The notes under the pieces are model-generated. The model was not told where the DNA came from, ran no database searches, and saw nothing but the letters and a program-made list of their open reading frames with translations. The position numbers were made by a program, and so were the translations under genes. From positions 48,779 through 112,778 of the forward strand of contig ML978253.1 of NCBI GenBank assembly GCA_010015745.1: DNA of 64,000 nt, written 5' to 3'. Positions 23,901 to 32,297 of the stretch are shown piece by piece (positions within the stretch are counted from its first letter, which is position 1; each line of letters opens with the position of its first letter). This DNA is from Setomelanomma holmii. Its lineage: Eukaryota > Ascomycota > Dothideomycetes > Pleosporales > Phaeosphaeriaceae.

Positions 23901-24600
23901 CCAGGACCTCATCACCTCTCTGAGATCAAGCACATGTGGCAATATCTGTATAGTACTAGGTACCTTGCCATTAGTGCTTGAGGGGGTGAGCCTACCCAGA
24001 CTTATGCTACCAAAGTCGACTCAACAATTCCTTCTCCAACCTTCTTTGGTACTGCTGATGCATCATTTGGAGACAATACAGAGACCCGCTTGTCATCTGC
24101 TGGATATGTCTTTACGCTATATAGCATGCCAATCAACTAGAAAGCGACTGTACTTCGATCAGTTACTCAGTCTACTACTGAAGCAGAGCTTTATGCTCTA
24201 TCAGCTGCTGGCATCGAGTTGCAATACTAGGATCGATTTTGCCGCAATATTAGCTTCACACTACAAACTAAGAAGGCTCTTTAGTGTGACAACGCTCAGA
24301 CTGTACGTCATGTAGAAGGCGACGCCGATTGAATCTAGACAAAGCTTCGACACGTTGGTATCCACCGAATGTGGCTCTGCCAGGAAGTCAATGCTGGAAG
24401 AATTACTATCGAATAGAAGCCTACTGCTGAGATGCCTGCTGGCGGCTTCACTAAGCTGCTGCCTCGCTAGAAACACAAGAACTTCGTAAGACAGCTAGGT
24501 CTAAAGGACATCTACCACCTGATTATCAAAGACGATTCACGTCCCATACCTCTCTAAGAACTTAACTAGCTCCGCACATAGTACTAAATTTGTTATATGG
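20989..24600 (+). pseudogene. Copia element 2 pol (protease, integrase, RT, RNase H)
   Basis: After a TGA at 20989 the frame reads WVTDPGSNIHIC, the aspartic protease motif. The integrase section has 'HQLLGHPSFQAI' and a CTPCF zinc-binding end, then 'IIVDIVQLQKHGEA'. It breaks at a run of G around 21943 and continues at 21975. Reverse transcriptase reads 'YKARLIVRGDL', stop, 'EQYSDTYAATLATP', FFYVDDIIMLYH and 'LRQMGDIKCFLGI'. RNase H has 'SVTQSTTEAELYALSAAG'. Stops in the RT and RNase H parts are almost all TAG at places where the family has Gln or Trp (PINW, LIQDAF, LQCDN), as RIP would leave. Confidence 0.85.
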
Positions 24601-24662
24601 TGTTTGTTGCTATTGTACTTCTTTTGTGAGGTCTCCATCCAACATAGATACCTCAGGGGGTG

Positions 24663-24831
24663 TGTTAGAGTAGCACCTCAGTTCACAAGGTACATGTCAA
24701 CTGCATCTCTCACGTGACTCTTTGTCACTCGCTTACTCATCGTGGTTGCGTATATAATCGCTCTCTGTAACTCTATCAATACAACAACCTTCTGCTTCTT
24801 TCATGTCTGCTCTGTCCTCTCACATCTGACA
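24663..24831 (+). mobile_element. 3' LTR of Copia element 2 (169 bp)
   Basis: It starts TGTTAGAGTAGCACC and ends CACATCTGACA, following the polypurine tract. TAG replaces the CAG and TGG of sister LTRs near its start, again RIP-like. Confidence 0.9.
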
Positions 24832-25568
24832 TCTCTCAACTGCGGGGGATGCCTCCCCCGTCGTCTTACATCGGTTAGGCAAGCGTAAGGGCGCAGGAGG
24901 AATGAAATGTATACGGATACGGTGTGAATCCACTCAGAAGCATACGGGAGTGTGTGGGACTCAGAAACCTTGGATTGTCTCTCAACACCTATAGACCTTG
25001 TACAGAAGGACATTAAAAAGCTACAGGACTATCTAGATGACTATCTTGATTAAGTACACCAGAAGGACACGCTGTCTCACACCATAGGATTCGGAGGATC
25101 CGGAGTCGGGCTGGAGTCGGGCTGGAGTCGGGCTGGAGTCGAGCTGGAGTCGATACGGATCAGGTGATTGACCATGGAACGTTGTGCAGGCACATCGTCA
25201 CACTCGCCTGTCTAAGTTGCTCGCCTATTCTGTACGTTATTGCAAGTTCTTTTATGTCACGAGAGGCAACGAGCAGTGATCTCAAAGCTTATAAGGAAGC
25301 TTGTTTTGTATGCTACGTACGATACTCAGGTGTGATTACAAGACGTTGCGTGAAGAAAGAAAGTAAGTTCCACTAGAGGGAGGTATGTAACCTAGAAGAA
25401 GGCTGTGTGATGCCATACAACCATCAAGGCGAGGGCAGGAAGCAGGAGCTCGTAGGCAGGAAGCAGGAGCTCGTAGGCAGGAAGCAGGAGCTCGTAGGCA
25501 GGAAGCAGGAACTCGCAGGCAGGGGTAGGTGTCAAGGGAAACCACGGTGGTTACTGTGACATTTTTAC
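24832..25568. repeat. Decayed Gypsy-LTR-like DNA with two minisatellites
   Basis: The part 24905-25030 aligns with the LTR of the Gypsy element at 46969 (shared CACTCAGA-GCAT, GGGAGTG and CCTATAGRYCTTGTAC blocks), so it is a diverged LTR. An 11-bp unit (GGCTGGAGTCG) is repeated about five times at 25101-25152, and a 21-bp unit (GGCAGGAAGCAGGAGCTCGTA) four times at 25433-25524. No gene is visible. Confidence 0.55.
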
Positions 25569-26405
25569 CTAATCTTTGGCTATTGGTATGATAGATGTTT
25601 CACCATCTTCTACCACAATCTGGTAGCCTGGTGGCACCTCGATTCCGTCGTCTAGACTTGCATCAATTGCATCCTCTTCTTCTTCAGATCCAGCACCGTC
25701 GCGGAAGGTGAAGATCTCGATCCATCGATTTCCCGATTCAAGGTAAGCGTCGGTAACGAAGTTACTGTTAAACTTAGACAGTTTAACCTTGCGATACTGT
25801 ATTTCGTAGATCTTCTCGTCTGGCACGCGGAGACCGACTTCATTCAAGCTTGCCATCTTTACTTTACTCGACGCAGCGACGTTCAGCGAGCCACTGGGAT
25901 CTCCTAAGGCTTCACTGGCCGGTGCCTCTGCTTTGAATTCGGCCTCGGCGGTAGAAATATGCTTGTTGCTGAGGCTTGCGTCGAATAGTGTTCGATATCC
26001 GGTGACCATATATAGGTTCTGGCCACTTTCCAAGGCCTTTTCCAGCTTCTTCTTGACTTCATCGTTTTTGCACAAAGTCTCAAACCAGTTGAATGAATTG
26101 AGAACAGTATACTCCGTCGCTTTATGTGCACACAGTTTATCGACGTCAGCCCAAGCCCCATCAACAACCCCTGCCACGAACTTGGAAACGACTGCCCTCC
26201 ATATGAGAGACTTTGTAGACTCCCCATTCCTAAAAGGATTGGTGATCTCGCTCTCGTCGATTTCGGGCTTCTTTGGAGGGTCGAGGGTTGAGGACGGGTC
26301 GAAAAATCCCTGCCGGGGCTCATCGACGTTGTAGACAAAACTTCCCAGAATAATGGACCTCTTCGGTAAAGGAAACTTTCTCATAAGAAAAGGCTTCTTC
26401 CCCAT
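25569..26405 (-). CDS. Gasdermin-like pore-forming cell-death protein
   Basis: A 278-residue intronless protein. Its N-terminus 'MRKFPLPKRSIILGSFVYNV' and the strand 'NLYMVTGYRTLFDASLS' (around residue 130) resemble the fungal gasdermin-like family (RCD-1, HET-Q1), whose N-terminal domain inserts into the plasma membrane and kills the cell. Fungal members are typically about 250-290 residues with a very short C-terminal inhibitory tail instead of a full domain. Here residues 237-256 form an acidic, flexible-looking linker (GAGSEEEEDAIDASLDDGIE) before a 22-residue end, fitting a protease-removed cap. It is divergent to a TPR-CHAT protease gene, a linkage reported for fungal gasdermins. The frame is intact, with a TAG stop. 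The family call is from motif recognition and context, not from an alignment; a different beta-rich fungal protein is possible. Confidence 0.72.
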   Translation of the reverse strand: MGKKPFLMRKFPLPKRSIILGSFVYNVDEPRQGFFDPSSTLDPPKKPEIDESEITNPFRNGESTKSLIWRAVVSKFVAGVVDGAWADVDKLCAHKATEYTVLNSFNWFETLCKNDEVKKKLEKALESGQNLYMVTGYRTLFDASLSNKHISTAEAEFKAEAPASEALGDPSGSLNVAASSKVKMASLNEVGLRVPDEKIYEIQYRKVKLSKFNSNFVTDAYLESGNRWIEIFTFRDGAGSEEEEDAIDASLDDGIEVPPGYQIVVEDGETSIIPIAKD

Positions 26406-26732
26406 TTTCCTTTTCTAAAGCTGAGCCAGCTAGAAAGTGAGATTGGCCGATTTGATTCTGTCTCAAGAGGCTGCGAACTGGATTCTAACGTAATAGCCTT
26501 GGACAGCGAAGCGGGACCGGGTATTGAACAGCTTTTGACTACAACGCGTCAGAGGCAGACAACTGTAACCGAAGTGACGTTGTGTTGACGTCATATTTGA
26601 ACAACCGGGCTAAGGGCGGCTCCACTGAGCACGTAACCTTTAGCTTATCTGGAACGTTGTCGCAATAGTGATAACGTCAATCTTCTTTGCATTTTTGGTC
26701 ATAATTCTCCTCGTACCGGAGGGGACACAACG
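26406..26732. promoter_or_regulatory. Shared divergent promoter of the gasdermin-like and CHAT genes
   Basis: These 327 bp are all the DNA between the two start codons. They hold a perfect palindromic CRE-type site TGACGTCA (26586-26593) and a half site TGACGT (26575-26580) 6 bp upstream of it. No clear TATA box was seen. One region must serve both genes, so co-regulation is likely. Confidence 0.65.
26586..26593. promoter_or_regulatory. CRE/ATF-type site TGACGTCA
   Basis: A perfect 8-bp palindrome of the type bound by bZIP factors of the ATF/CREB family. It lies about 180 bp from the gasdermin-like start and 140 bp from the CHAT start. Binding is inferred from the motif only. Confidence 0.55.
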
Positions 26733-29700
26733 ATGGACACACTTACTGAAACTGTTGCGCACTATCCTCATGGATCCAATGGCCTCAAGACAGCTTTGAC
26801 CGCGCTCCGCTGGTTAGCTTTCAATGACACGGACAAGGAAACTCTGGCAAACATAACGTTTCTCAACAACATCATCGAGCTTGACCGGATGTTGCTGAGG
26901 CTCAACCAACCGTGGGAGCCTGAGTACGTTCTTAAATGCAACGACCTCTCCATCGATTTCGCGAGGCGGTACGTGCAGACCTCAAGGCCAGCTGATCTGG
27001 CGCGAGTGTACTATTTCTCGCGTCTCGTTGTTGCGATAGCTGCGCCAGAATCGCACGCTTCGGGTGCTTTGAGAGCGATGTCATGGGTTTCTACCACGAC
27101 TGTTCGGGTGGGAAAGCAGCGAAGATCAAGGAAACTTTTTGACGAAGTCATCCATCTGGCTAGGGTCGTAGTAAAGCTGGCAACACCTGGAAGTGCAGTC
27201 GAAGACTTCCTCTTGAGAAACCTTGCCTACGTTCTGATCGAAAGCTTTGAAATATGCCAACGAGCCTCCGATGTGGAGGAGGCGATTTACATCTTGGATC
27301 GACTCTTGGAAGGCACACCAAACACTGAAGTCCAAAATCAGGAAAGGCTTTTGTCGTTACGTGGCGAAGCACTTCTTCACCGGTGGGAGCTCTCCAGAAG
27401 CCCTTGTGATCTTGCGATGGCGATGGACATTTTCGATCGCAGGCTGGAAGAAGTAAACATCTCACCAGTTGATCTTCATGACTTACTGGTCGAATATGCG
27501 TTCAAGCTTTTTCATGTGTATAGGTATGAGAATGCGGTTCGATATCTCCAAAGGATCGATGCACTCCTTGAGAAAGCGTCAAGAATACCACATCACTCTG
27601 TATACTCGGTGCTACAGCTTATCACTGCTCGTGCAATACTGAGCGACCACCGCGCTGAACGATCAAACGACATATGTTCTGCACGACAGGCACTATGTCT
27701 CTATGAGGAAGGTTTCAAAATTGCACCGAGTAATTCCGAGGCTCGCAATGCTCTCTTGAGCAACTTCATCAATTCCTCAATTCGATATTGCTCGTACGAA
27801 CCTACAGCACTGGAAGCCAATCGATTTGTGTTGGACAAGGCTGAAGCACGTCTACTTGAGGAGGGCTTTCCTAAAGATTCCAAAATATGGATCAATGCTG
27901 GTGTGATGCAACACATACGGTATTGCCAAACATATCGCAAGGATAGATCCGTGCTGGAAGAAGCGGTAAGAAGGGTACGAAAATCCCTTCAGATGGACGA
28001 AACGGCATCATCGGACCTGAAAATCTTGGCTATACCCGTTCTCAGGGACTATTGGATTGCGACTAGAGCTCAAAGCGATTTCGACAATGTTTACACTCTT
28101 ATAATGGGATCATGGGCTTCGCCCACTGTGAGCCCTTACGAAAAGATGGCCATTGCTCGAGACGGAGCAAAATTACTCTACGAAGTAGGCAGCTTTCGAA
28201 AAGCGTGGGAGATGTTGAAGCAAGCCGTTGAGATTATCATTCTTGCCTGTCCCCGAAACCTGCCTCAAGTTGATCAAAGCTTCATTATTTCCACCATATC
28301 TGGGCTTAGTAACGACGCTTGTGCCATGGGTATTGCTGCAGATGTGGATCTTGTCGAGGTTCTACAAACTCTGGAAAGTGGAAGAGGGCTGGCTGTTTCC
28401 CTAGCACATGCTGCCAACGACGACTACCAGCACCTTGGTCCGGAGCTTCAGAATGTGGTGGCTGATTTTGAAGACTGTCGAGCAAAGCTCTTCTTTCTCA
28501 GCATGTCATCTGGTCTCATAGGACTGGATGGCCGCTCTGAGACTTCGCTCGGCTTGGTAAAGTCACGTGCGGAAATAAAGAAGGAGTTTGAATTACTAAG
28601 CAAAACAGTTCAGGAGCATCCAGAATTGGAAGTCGTGTTGCAACAACCCACAGTTGGGATGTTGCAGAGCTTGGCTTCTAATGGGCCTCTTGTCGTGGTC
28701 AACTCCAGTCAATTTCGTAACGATGCCATCCTAGTAACTGTATCCAAGATCTGGTCATTCCAATTAGACCATGAGTCTTCGCAGTTTGTAGCAAAACACG
28801 GACATAACCGATCTCCCGAAAATGTAGCCGGGTCTCTTTTAAGACTTGCATCAAGAGGTGACAAAGACAAGTGGCGAACGCTTGGTGCTCGCAACACAAC
28901 TCTCCTTGTTGTGATGAACTGGTTATGGGACCTTGTCGTCAGCCGAGTATGTCAGGAACTACAACTTCCATCATCAAAGCATGATGAACTACACATACCA
29001 AGGCTCTGGTGGCTACCAACCGGTTTCTTCACTCAGATGCCCTTCCACGCCGCAGGAGATTACTTCGATGGCTCTTCGAGCGACCTCATGGCAAGTCGTG
29101 CAATATCCTCATATACAAGTAGCTTCAGAATGCTAAGTTGGGCTCGTTCGAAGTCGTTAAACTTGAGCAATTTGAAGGATGGGAAGTTGGATGGCATGAT
29201 CGTCACCATGGCCCTTCCTAGAACGAAACGTAGACCAAGGGGAACCATCTTCGTACGAACGGCCGAGGAGGAAGCAGACGCTATAGAACATGAAGCAATC
29301 AACATTTCTTGGCTTCGCAAAGACAAACCATCTGCAGCAGATGTCGTGGCTGAGTTGCCTGCGAAGAACTTTATGCATTTCTGTTGTCATGGAGAGTCGG
29401 ATCCGAAGGAACCAGCCCAGAGCCATCTAAAGCTGTTCAAGAGAACCACTGAAACTATCGACGATGTACGAAACATTGATAGGTTAGCGGCTAAGTCAGT
29501 TGCCACGGCGTCAAGTCAAAGCTCCGTTTTGGTAGTCCTTTCCGCTTGCTTTACAGCTGACATCCAACTGGATTCGCACCTTGATGAGGGCCTACATATT
29601 GGCAATGCGTTTCAGATGGCTGGGTTTCCCCACGTGATCGGCTCAAGCTGGGCGGCTTCAGACGCTATTTGTCCTAGTTGGAGCCGTCTGTTCTACCTAG

Positions 29701-29858
29701 TTTTGAACCATCGCATCACACAGAATGCTCAAATGGGTTCGCTATTGCTGACTAACTACGATATCGCGCTAGCCTACGACATGGCTGTGAACAAGATCCT
29801 AAGAGAGGATCCATTTTGGCCCATCCTATGGGCACCTTTTGTGCATATCGGGCCGTGA
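26733..29858 (+). CDS. TPR-repeat CHAT-domain (caspase-like) protease
   Basis: An intronless 1041-residue protein. Residues about 1-560 are a long run of amphipathic helix pairs typical of TPR arrays (for example 'ALCLYEEGFKIAPSNSEARN' and 'SFRKAWEMLKQAVEI'), probably a sensor or partner-binding scaffold. Residues about 740-1041 form a CHAT domain, a clan CD peptidase related to caspases and separase. The catalytic pair is visible as His886 in 'MHFCCHGESD' and Cys939 in 'VLVVLSACFTA'; 'HIGNAFQMAGFPHVIGSSWA' and the C-terminal 'WPILWAPFVHIG' are also typical. The start at 26733 follows the promoter directly and the first residues already look helical. Beside a gasdermin-like gene, the simplest role is cleavage and activation of that protein on receiving a signal. 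There is no RIP-type stop in 3.1 kb although TEs lie on both sides. Confidence 0.88.
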   Translation: MDTLTETVAHYPHGSNGLKTALTALRWLAFNDTDKETLANITFLNNIIELDRMLLRLNQPWEPEYVLKCNDLSIDFARRYVQTSRPADLARVYYFSRLVVAIAAPESHASGALRAMSWVSTTTVRVGKQRRSRKLFDEVIHLARVVVKLATPGSAVEDFLLRNLAYVLIESFEICQRASDVEEAIYILDRLLEGTPNTEVQNQERLLSLRGEALLHRWELSRSPCDLAMAMDIFDRRLEEVNISPVDLHDLLVEYAFKLFHVYRYENAVRYLQRIDALLEKASRIPHHSVYSVLQLITARAILSDHRAERSNDICSARQALCLYEEGFKIAPSNSEARNALLSNFINSSIRYCSYEPTALEANRFVLDKAEARLLEEGFPKDSKIWINAGVMQHIRYCQTYRKDRSVLEEAVRRVRKSLQMDETASSDLKILAIPVLRDYWIATRAQSDFDNVYTLIMGSWASPTVSPYEKMAIARDGAKLLYEVGSFRKAWEMLKQAVEIIILACPRNLPQVDQSFIISTISGLSNDACAMGIAADVDLVEVLQTLESGRGLAVSLAHAANDDYQHLGPELQNVVADFEDCRAKLFFLSMSSGLIGLDGRSETSLGLVKSRAEIKKEFELLSKTVQEHPELEVVLQQPTVGMLQSLASNGPLVVVNSSQFRNDAILVTVSKIWSFQLDHESSQFVAKHGHNRSPENVAGSLLRLASRGDKDKWRTLGARNTTLLVVMNWLWDLVVSRVCQELQLPSSKHDELHIPRLWWLPTGFFTQMPFHAAGDYFDGSSSDLMASRAISSYTSSFRMLSWARSKSLNLSNLKDGKLDGMIVTMALPRTKRRPRGTIFVRTAEEEADAIEHEAINISWLRKDKPSAADVVAELPAKNFMHFCCHGESDPKEPAQSHLKLFKRTTETIDDVRNIDRLAAKSVATASSQSSVLVVLSACFTADIQLDSHLDEGLHIGNAFQMAGFPHVIGSSWAASDAICPSWSRLFYLVLNHRITQNAQMGSLLLTNYDIALAYDMAVNKILREDPFWPILWAPFVHIGP

Positions 29859-30098
29859 ATTGCTGATGGTCGTATTTGCAATTTGGGACCACAGAGATTG
29901 TTATCTAAGAGGTTGAATGAGATGAATCGTGTAGCAGAAGAAAAGAAACATTGCTTTTACTAGATCTCGAATGCAATACACACATCCACCTCATCCCACA
30001 AACTGCTGATTTCAAAAATCTCCTGCTGTAGCTTAATTAATGTAGCTGGAACCTCGGCACCTGTAAGGAGTATATGAGCAGGAGTGTGAGACAGAACG
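29859..30098. other. 3' flank of the CHAT gene, no gene
   Basis: AT-rich sequence ending in the GAACG target duplication (30094-30098) of the next element. Confidence 0.5.
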
Positions 30099-30769
30099 AG
30101 TCTCACTCACGTGTGTTATATAGAAGAAGAATGAAGGACTGAGTTGATTGTATAGCTATGAATGAGGGAAGCTATATATATGTGTAGACTGAGAGAGCGG
30201 AGGGATAACCCTGCTAGCGCGAAACACCCACCCCTAGACTGTAGTGAAGCGTAAGGCTGTAGTGTAGAGACTGAGATAAGTGTCTACATTTATAGATGAA
30301 CTGAGTGAGTAATGTCTGTGTATTAGTACCAGCCAGCTAGATTGCTAGACAGTTCAGGAGTTTGGTTGTTGTGAAGACTAAAGAGACGCTTAGTGATGTC
30401 CTTAAGTCTAAGTTAAACTGTAAATTTAATGTGCTTTTGCTTTAGTAGTGCCTTTGTAAGACTGTCTGCAGGCATCTGTGCATAAGAGATCTATTGTATA
30501 TTCACCTCTCCTCTTTCAACTGCTTAGCGCAGCTAGTGTTAGTGAATATTAACGTGTTTAAGCTTGGTTTGAAGTTGTTCTGTTGCCTTAGTTACAATCC
30601 TAACTGTCTGCTTATTGTTACAGTAGATAACTGGAGTAATGCCTGTCTTGGATGTGTGATGTGGAAGGAGGAAATGAAGGACTGAGTTGATTGTGTAGCT
30701 ATGAACGAGGGAAGCTATATATACGTGTACAACGAGAGAGTGTAGGGATAGCCCTGCTAGCGTGCAACA
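30099..30769 (-). mobile_element. Internally deleted Copia (family 2): LTR, RNase H tail, LTR
   Basis: GAACG flanks both ends (30094-30098 and 30770-30774). The left LTR (to about 30226) is diverged; the right LTR (about 30646-30769) is nearly identical to those at 45172 and 57306. Between them only the C-terminal part of RNase H remains on the minus strand (MPADSLTKALLKQKH). The join between internal DNA and the right LTR falls at a shared TCTTG, so the rest of the element was removed at a short homology. Confidence 0.8.
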
Positions 30770-31428
30770 GAACGAACCTTCGCATCACGTGCAACGATCT
30801 GGCTTCATCGTCGAGATTTTTGGTTGGACGTATCACCTGGCATGGTCGGATGTGGGCATGGGTCGTCATGGCACATTTGCGCCGCAAGAAGAGCAGGGAC
30901 AGAAGCCTCCCGCAAGAAGGTTGCACGTAGTCGTGAGACCTAGCATGCCGTGTCGAATATGGAAATCGCCCAATCCGTTCCTATGCGCCTCAAACCAGTA
31001 AGCGTGTAGAGCAAGATCATGGCACGATCGGCTAGAAAACAAACTTCGTCTTGTCCTGCACATTCTCCAAATCGAGCGAGAACATGGTCCGCTGCATCTC
31101 GGAGATGATTGTGGAGCAGGCATCTCCGGCATTGACCATGTCTCGGAAATCTCGGATCGTCATAGACTCCCGGATACGCCACGTTGTCAGGTCCTTCTCG
31201 TCCGCTCCTCTGCGTCTGCACTTATCCTGGTCGGCGCACAAAAGGAGCGCTTCTGCCTGCGCCGTCTGGTGGCCTTGGTGAATCTGGAGTCCGACGACCT
31301 GAACGTGTGCGTCCGTAACCTGAAGTCGCAAGTTCTCACTCGTAGCAAACAGTCTGAGTATCGAGTCTTCGTTCCCTGGTGTAATCTGGTAGAAGATAGT
31401 CCGTTGACTCCGCCCTGCTGAAAAGAAC

Positions 31429-31597
31429 TGCCAGATGTGAGAGGACAGAGCAGACATGAAGGAAGCAGAAGGTTGTTGTATTGAGAGAGCTACAGAGAGC
31501 GATTATATACACAACCACGATGAGTAAGCAAGTGACGAAGAGTCACATGAGAGATGCAGTTCACATGTACCTTGTGAACTGAGGTGCCAGTCTGACA
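31429..31597 (-). mobile_element. Solo LTR, 169 bp, subfamily A, TSD AGAAC
   Basis: Flanked by AGAAC at 31424-31428 and 31598-31602. It lies within the last exon of the Hsp70-like gene. Confidence 0.92.
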
Positions 31598-32297
31598 AGA
31601 ACCAGATCGTGCACACGTTCGCCCTTGAGCTGTATGACAGTGTATGAAAAAGAGTCGTCTTTGCAGCATGGCTCGAGTAAAATCGTCAGCGGGTTGTGTA
31701 TAGTCTGGCACCTCCCGAACACTTTGAGTGCGCCTCGCATGACTGTGCTTGAACTACGTCTAGATATAGAAACGCCTACTGTATAGAGTCACTTCACCGA
31801 TAATCACCTGCTCTCTGGCAGCTCAGCGCGAAATGGCTTGACACCGGCACGAAGACTTGGCTTCGCAATTTGTTCGAGCCCGGCAACAAAGGCTGTGTTC
31901 CGCACGCCTCCTCCTAACATTATCATCTCGGATATAGAGAAATTTTCGACGTCTTGATGCGCAGAATTGATGACTTCGTTCAGTTCATCCTGGGCCCGCC
32001 TGACCTGTTACTGTCGGAGCCGGTCAAATTCGGGTCTATAGTCAAGCTTGCCATAGTGGAGAAGCGGGATGTTGGGCTGGGGATTAGTCCCTCTCCATAC
32101 ATGTTTAAAGAATTGGTGGAGCTGTTGTCGGACATTGTACTTAGACACGAAGACCCCCGGCTGCGAGCAAACGAAGCGGAGGAGTTTGTCTTTCACCCAT
32201 TCATCCCCACAGTAAACACTGTAGAGCCGCACAATCGTCACAATCTTCTTTGTTGCACCATCGAGCTTGGCAAGCATCATATCCTGTCAGTATGTTA

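Larger units (their letters stand above)
19613..24831 (+). mobile_element. Copia element 2, nearly full length, 5' LTR lost
   Basis: The internal region begins GTTGGGAGCCCGGTATCCCC at about 19622, the counterpart of GTTATGAGCCCGG after the element 1 LTR. It is preceded by only nine bases of LTR end (CATCTGACA), so the 5' LTR was lost. The order is gag (19868), protease, integrase, reverse transcriptase, RNase H, a polypurine tract (CCTCAGGGGG) and a 3' LTR at 24663. The domain order with integrase before reverse transcriptase defines Ty1/Copia. Multiple stops and frameshifts make it non-autonomous. No target duplication can be tested because the left end is missing. Confidence 0.9.

Noticed and set aside
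20989..24600. Reassigned stop codon (TAG read as Gln)
   Set aside because: Intact genes here use TAG as the true end (gasdermin-like gene, pogo transposase) and housekeeping-type genes lack internal TAG; RIP explains the pattern better.
25101..25524. Regular short repeats as a CRISPR array
   Set aside because: Units are contiguous with no variable spacers and the genome is fungal; they are minisatellites.
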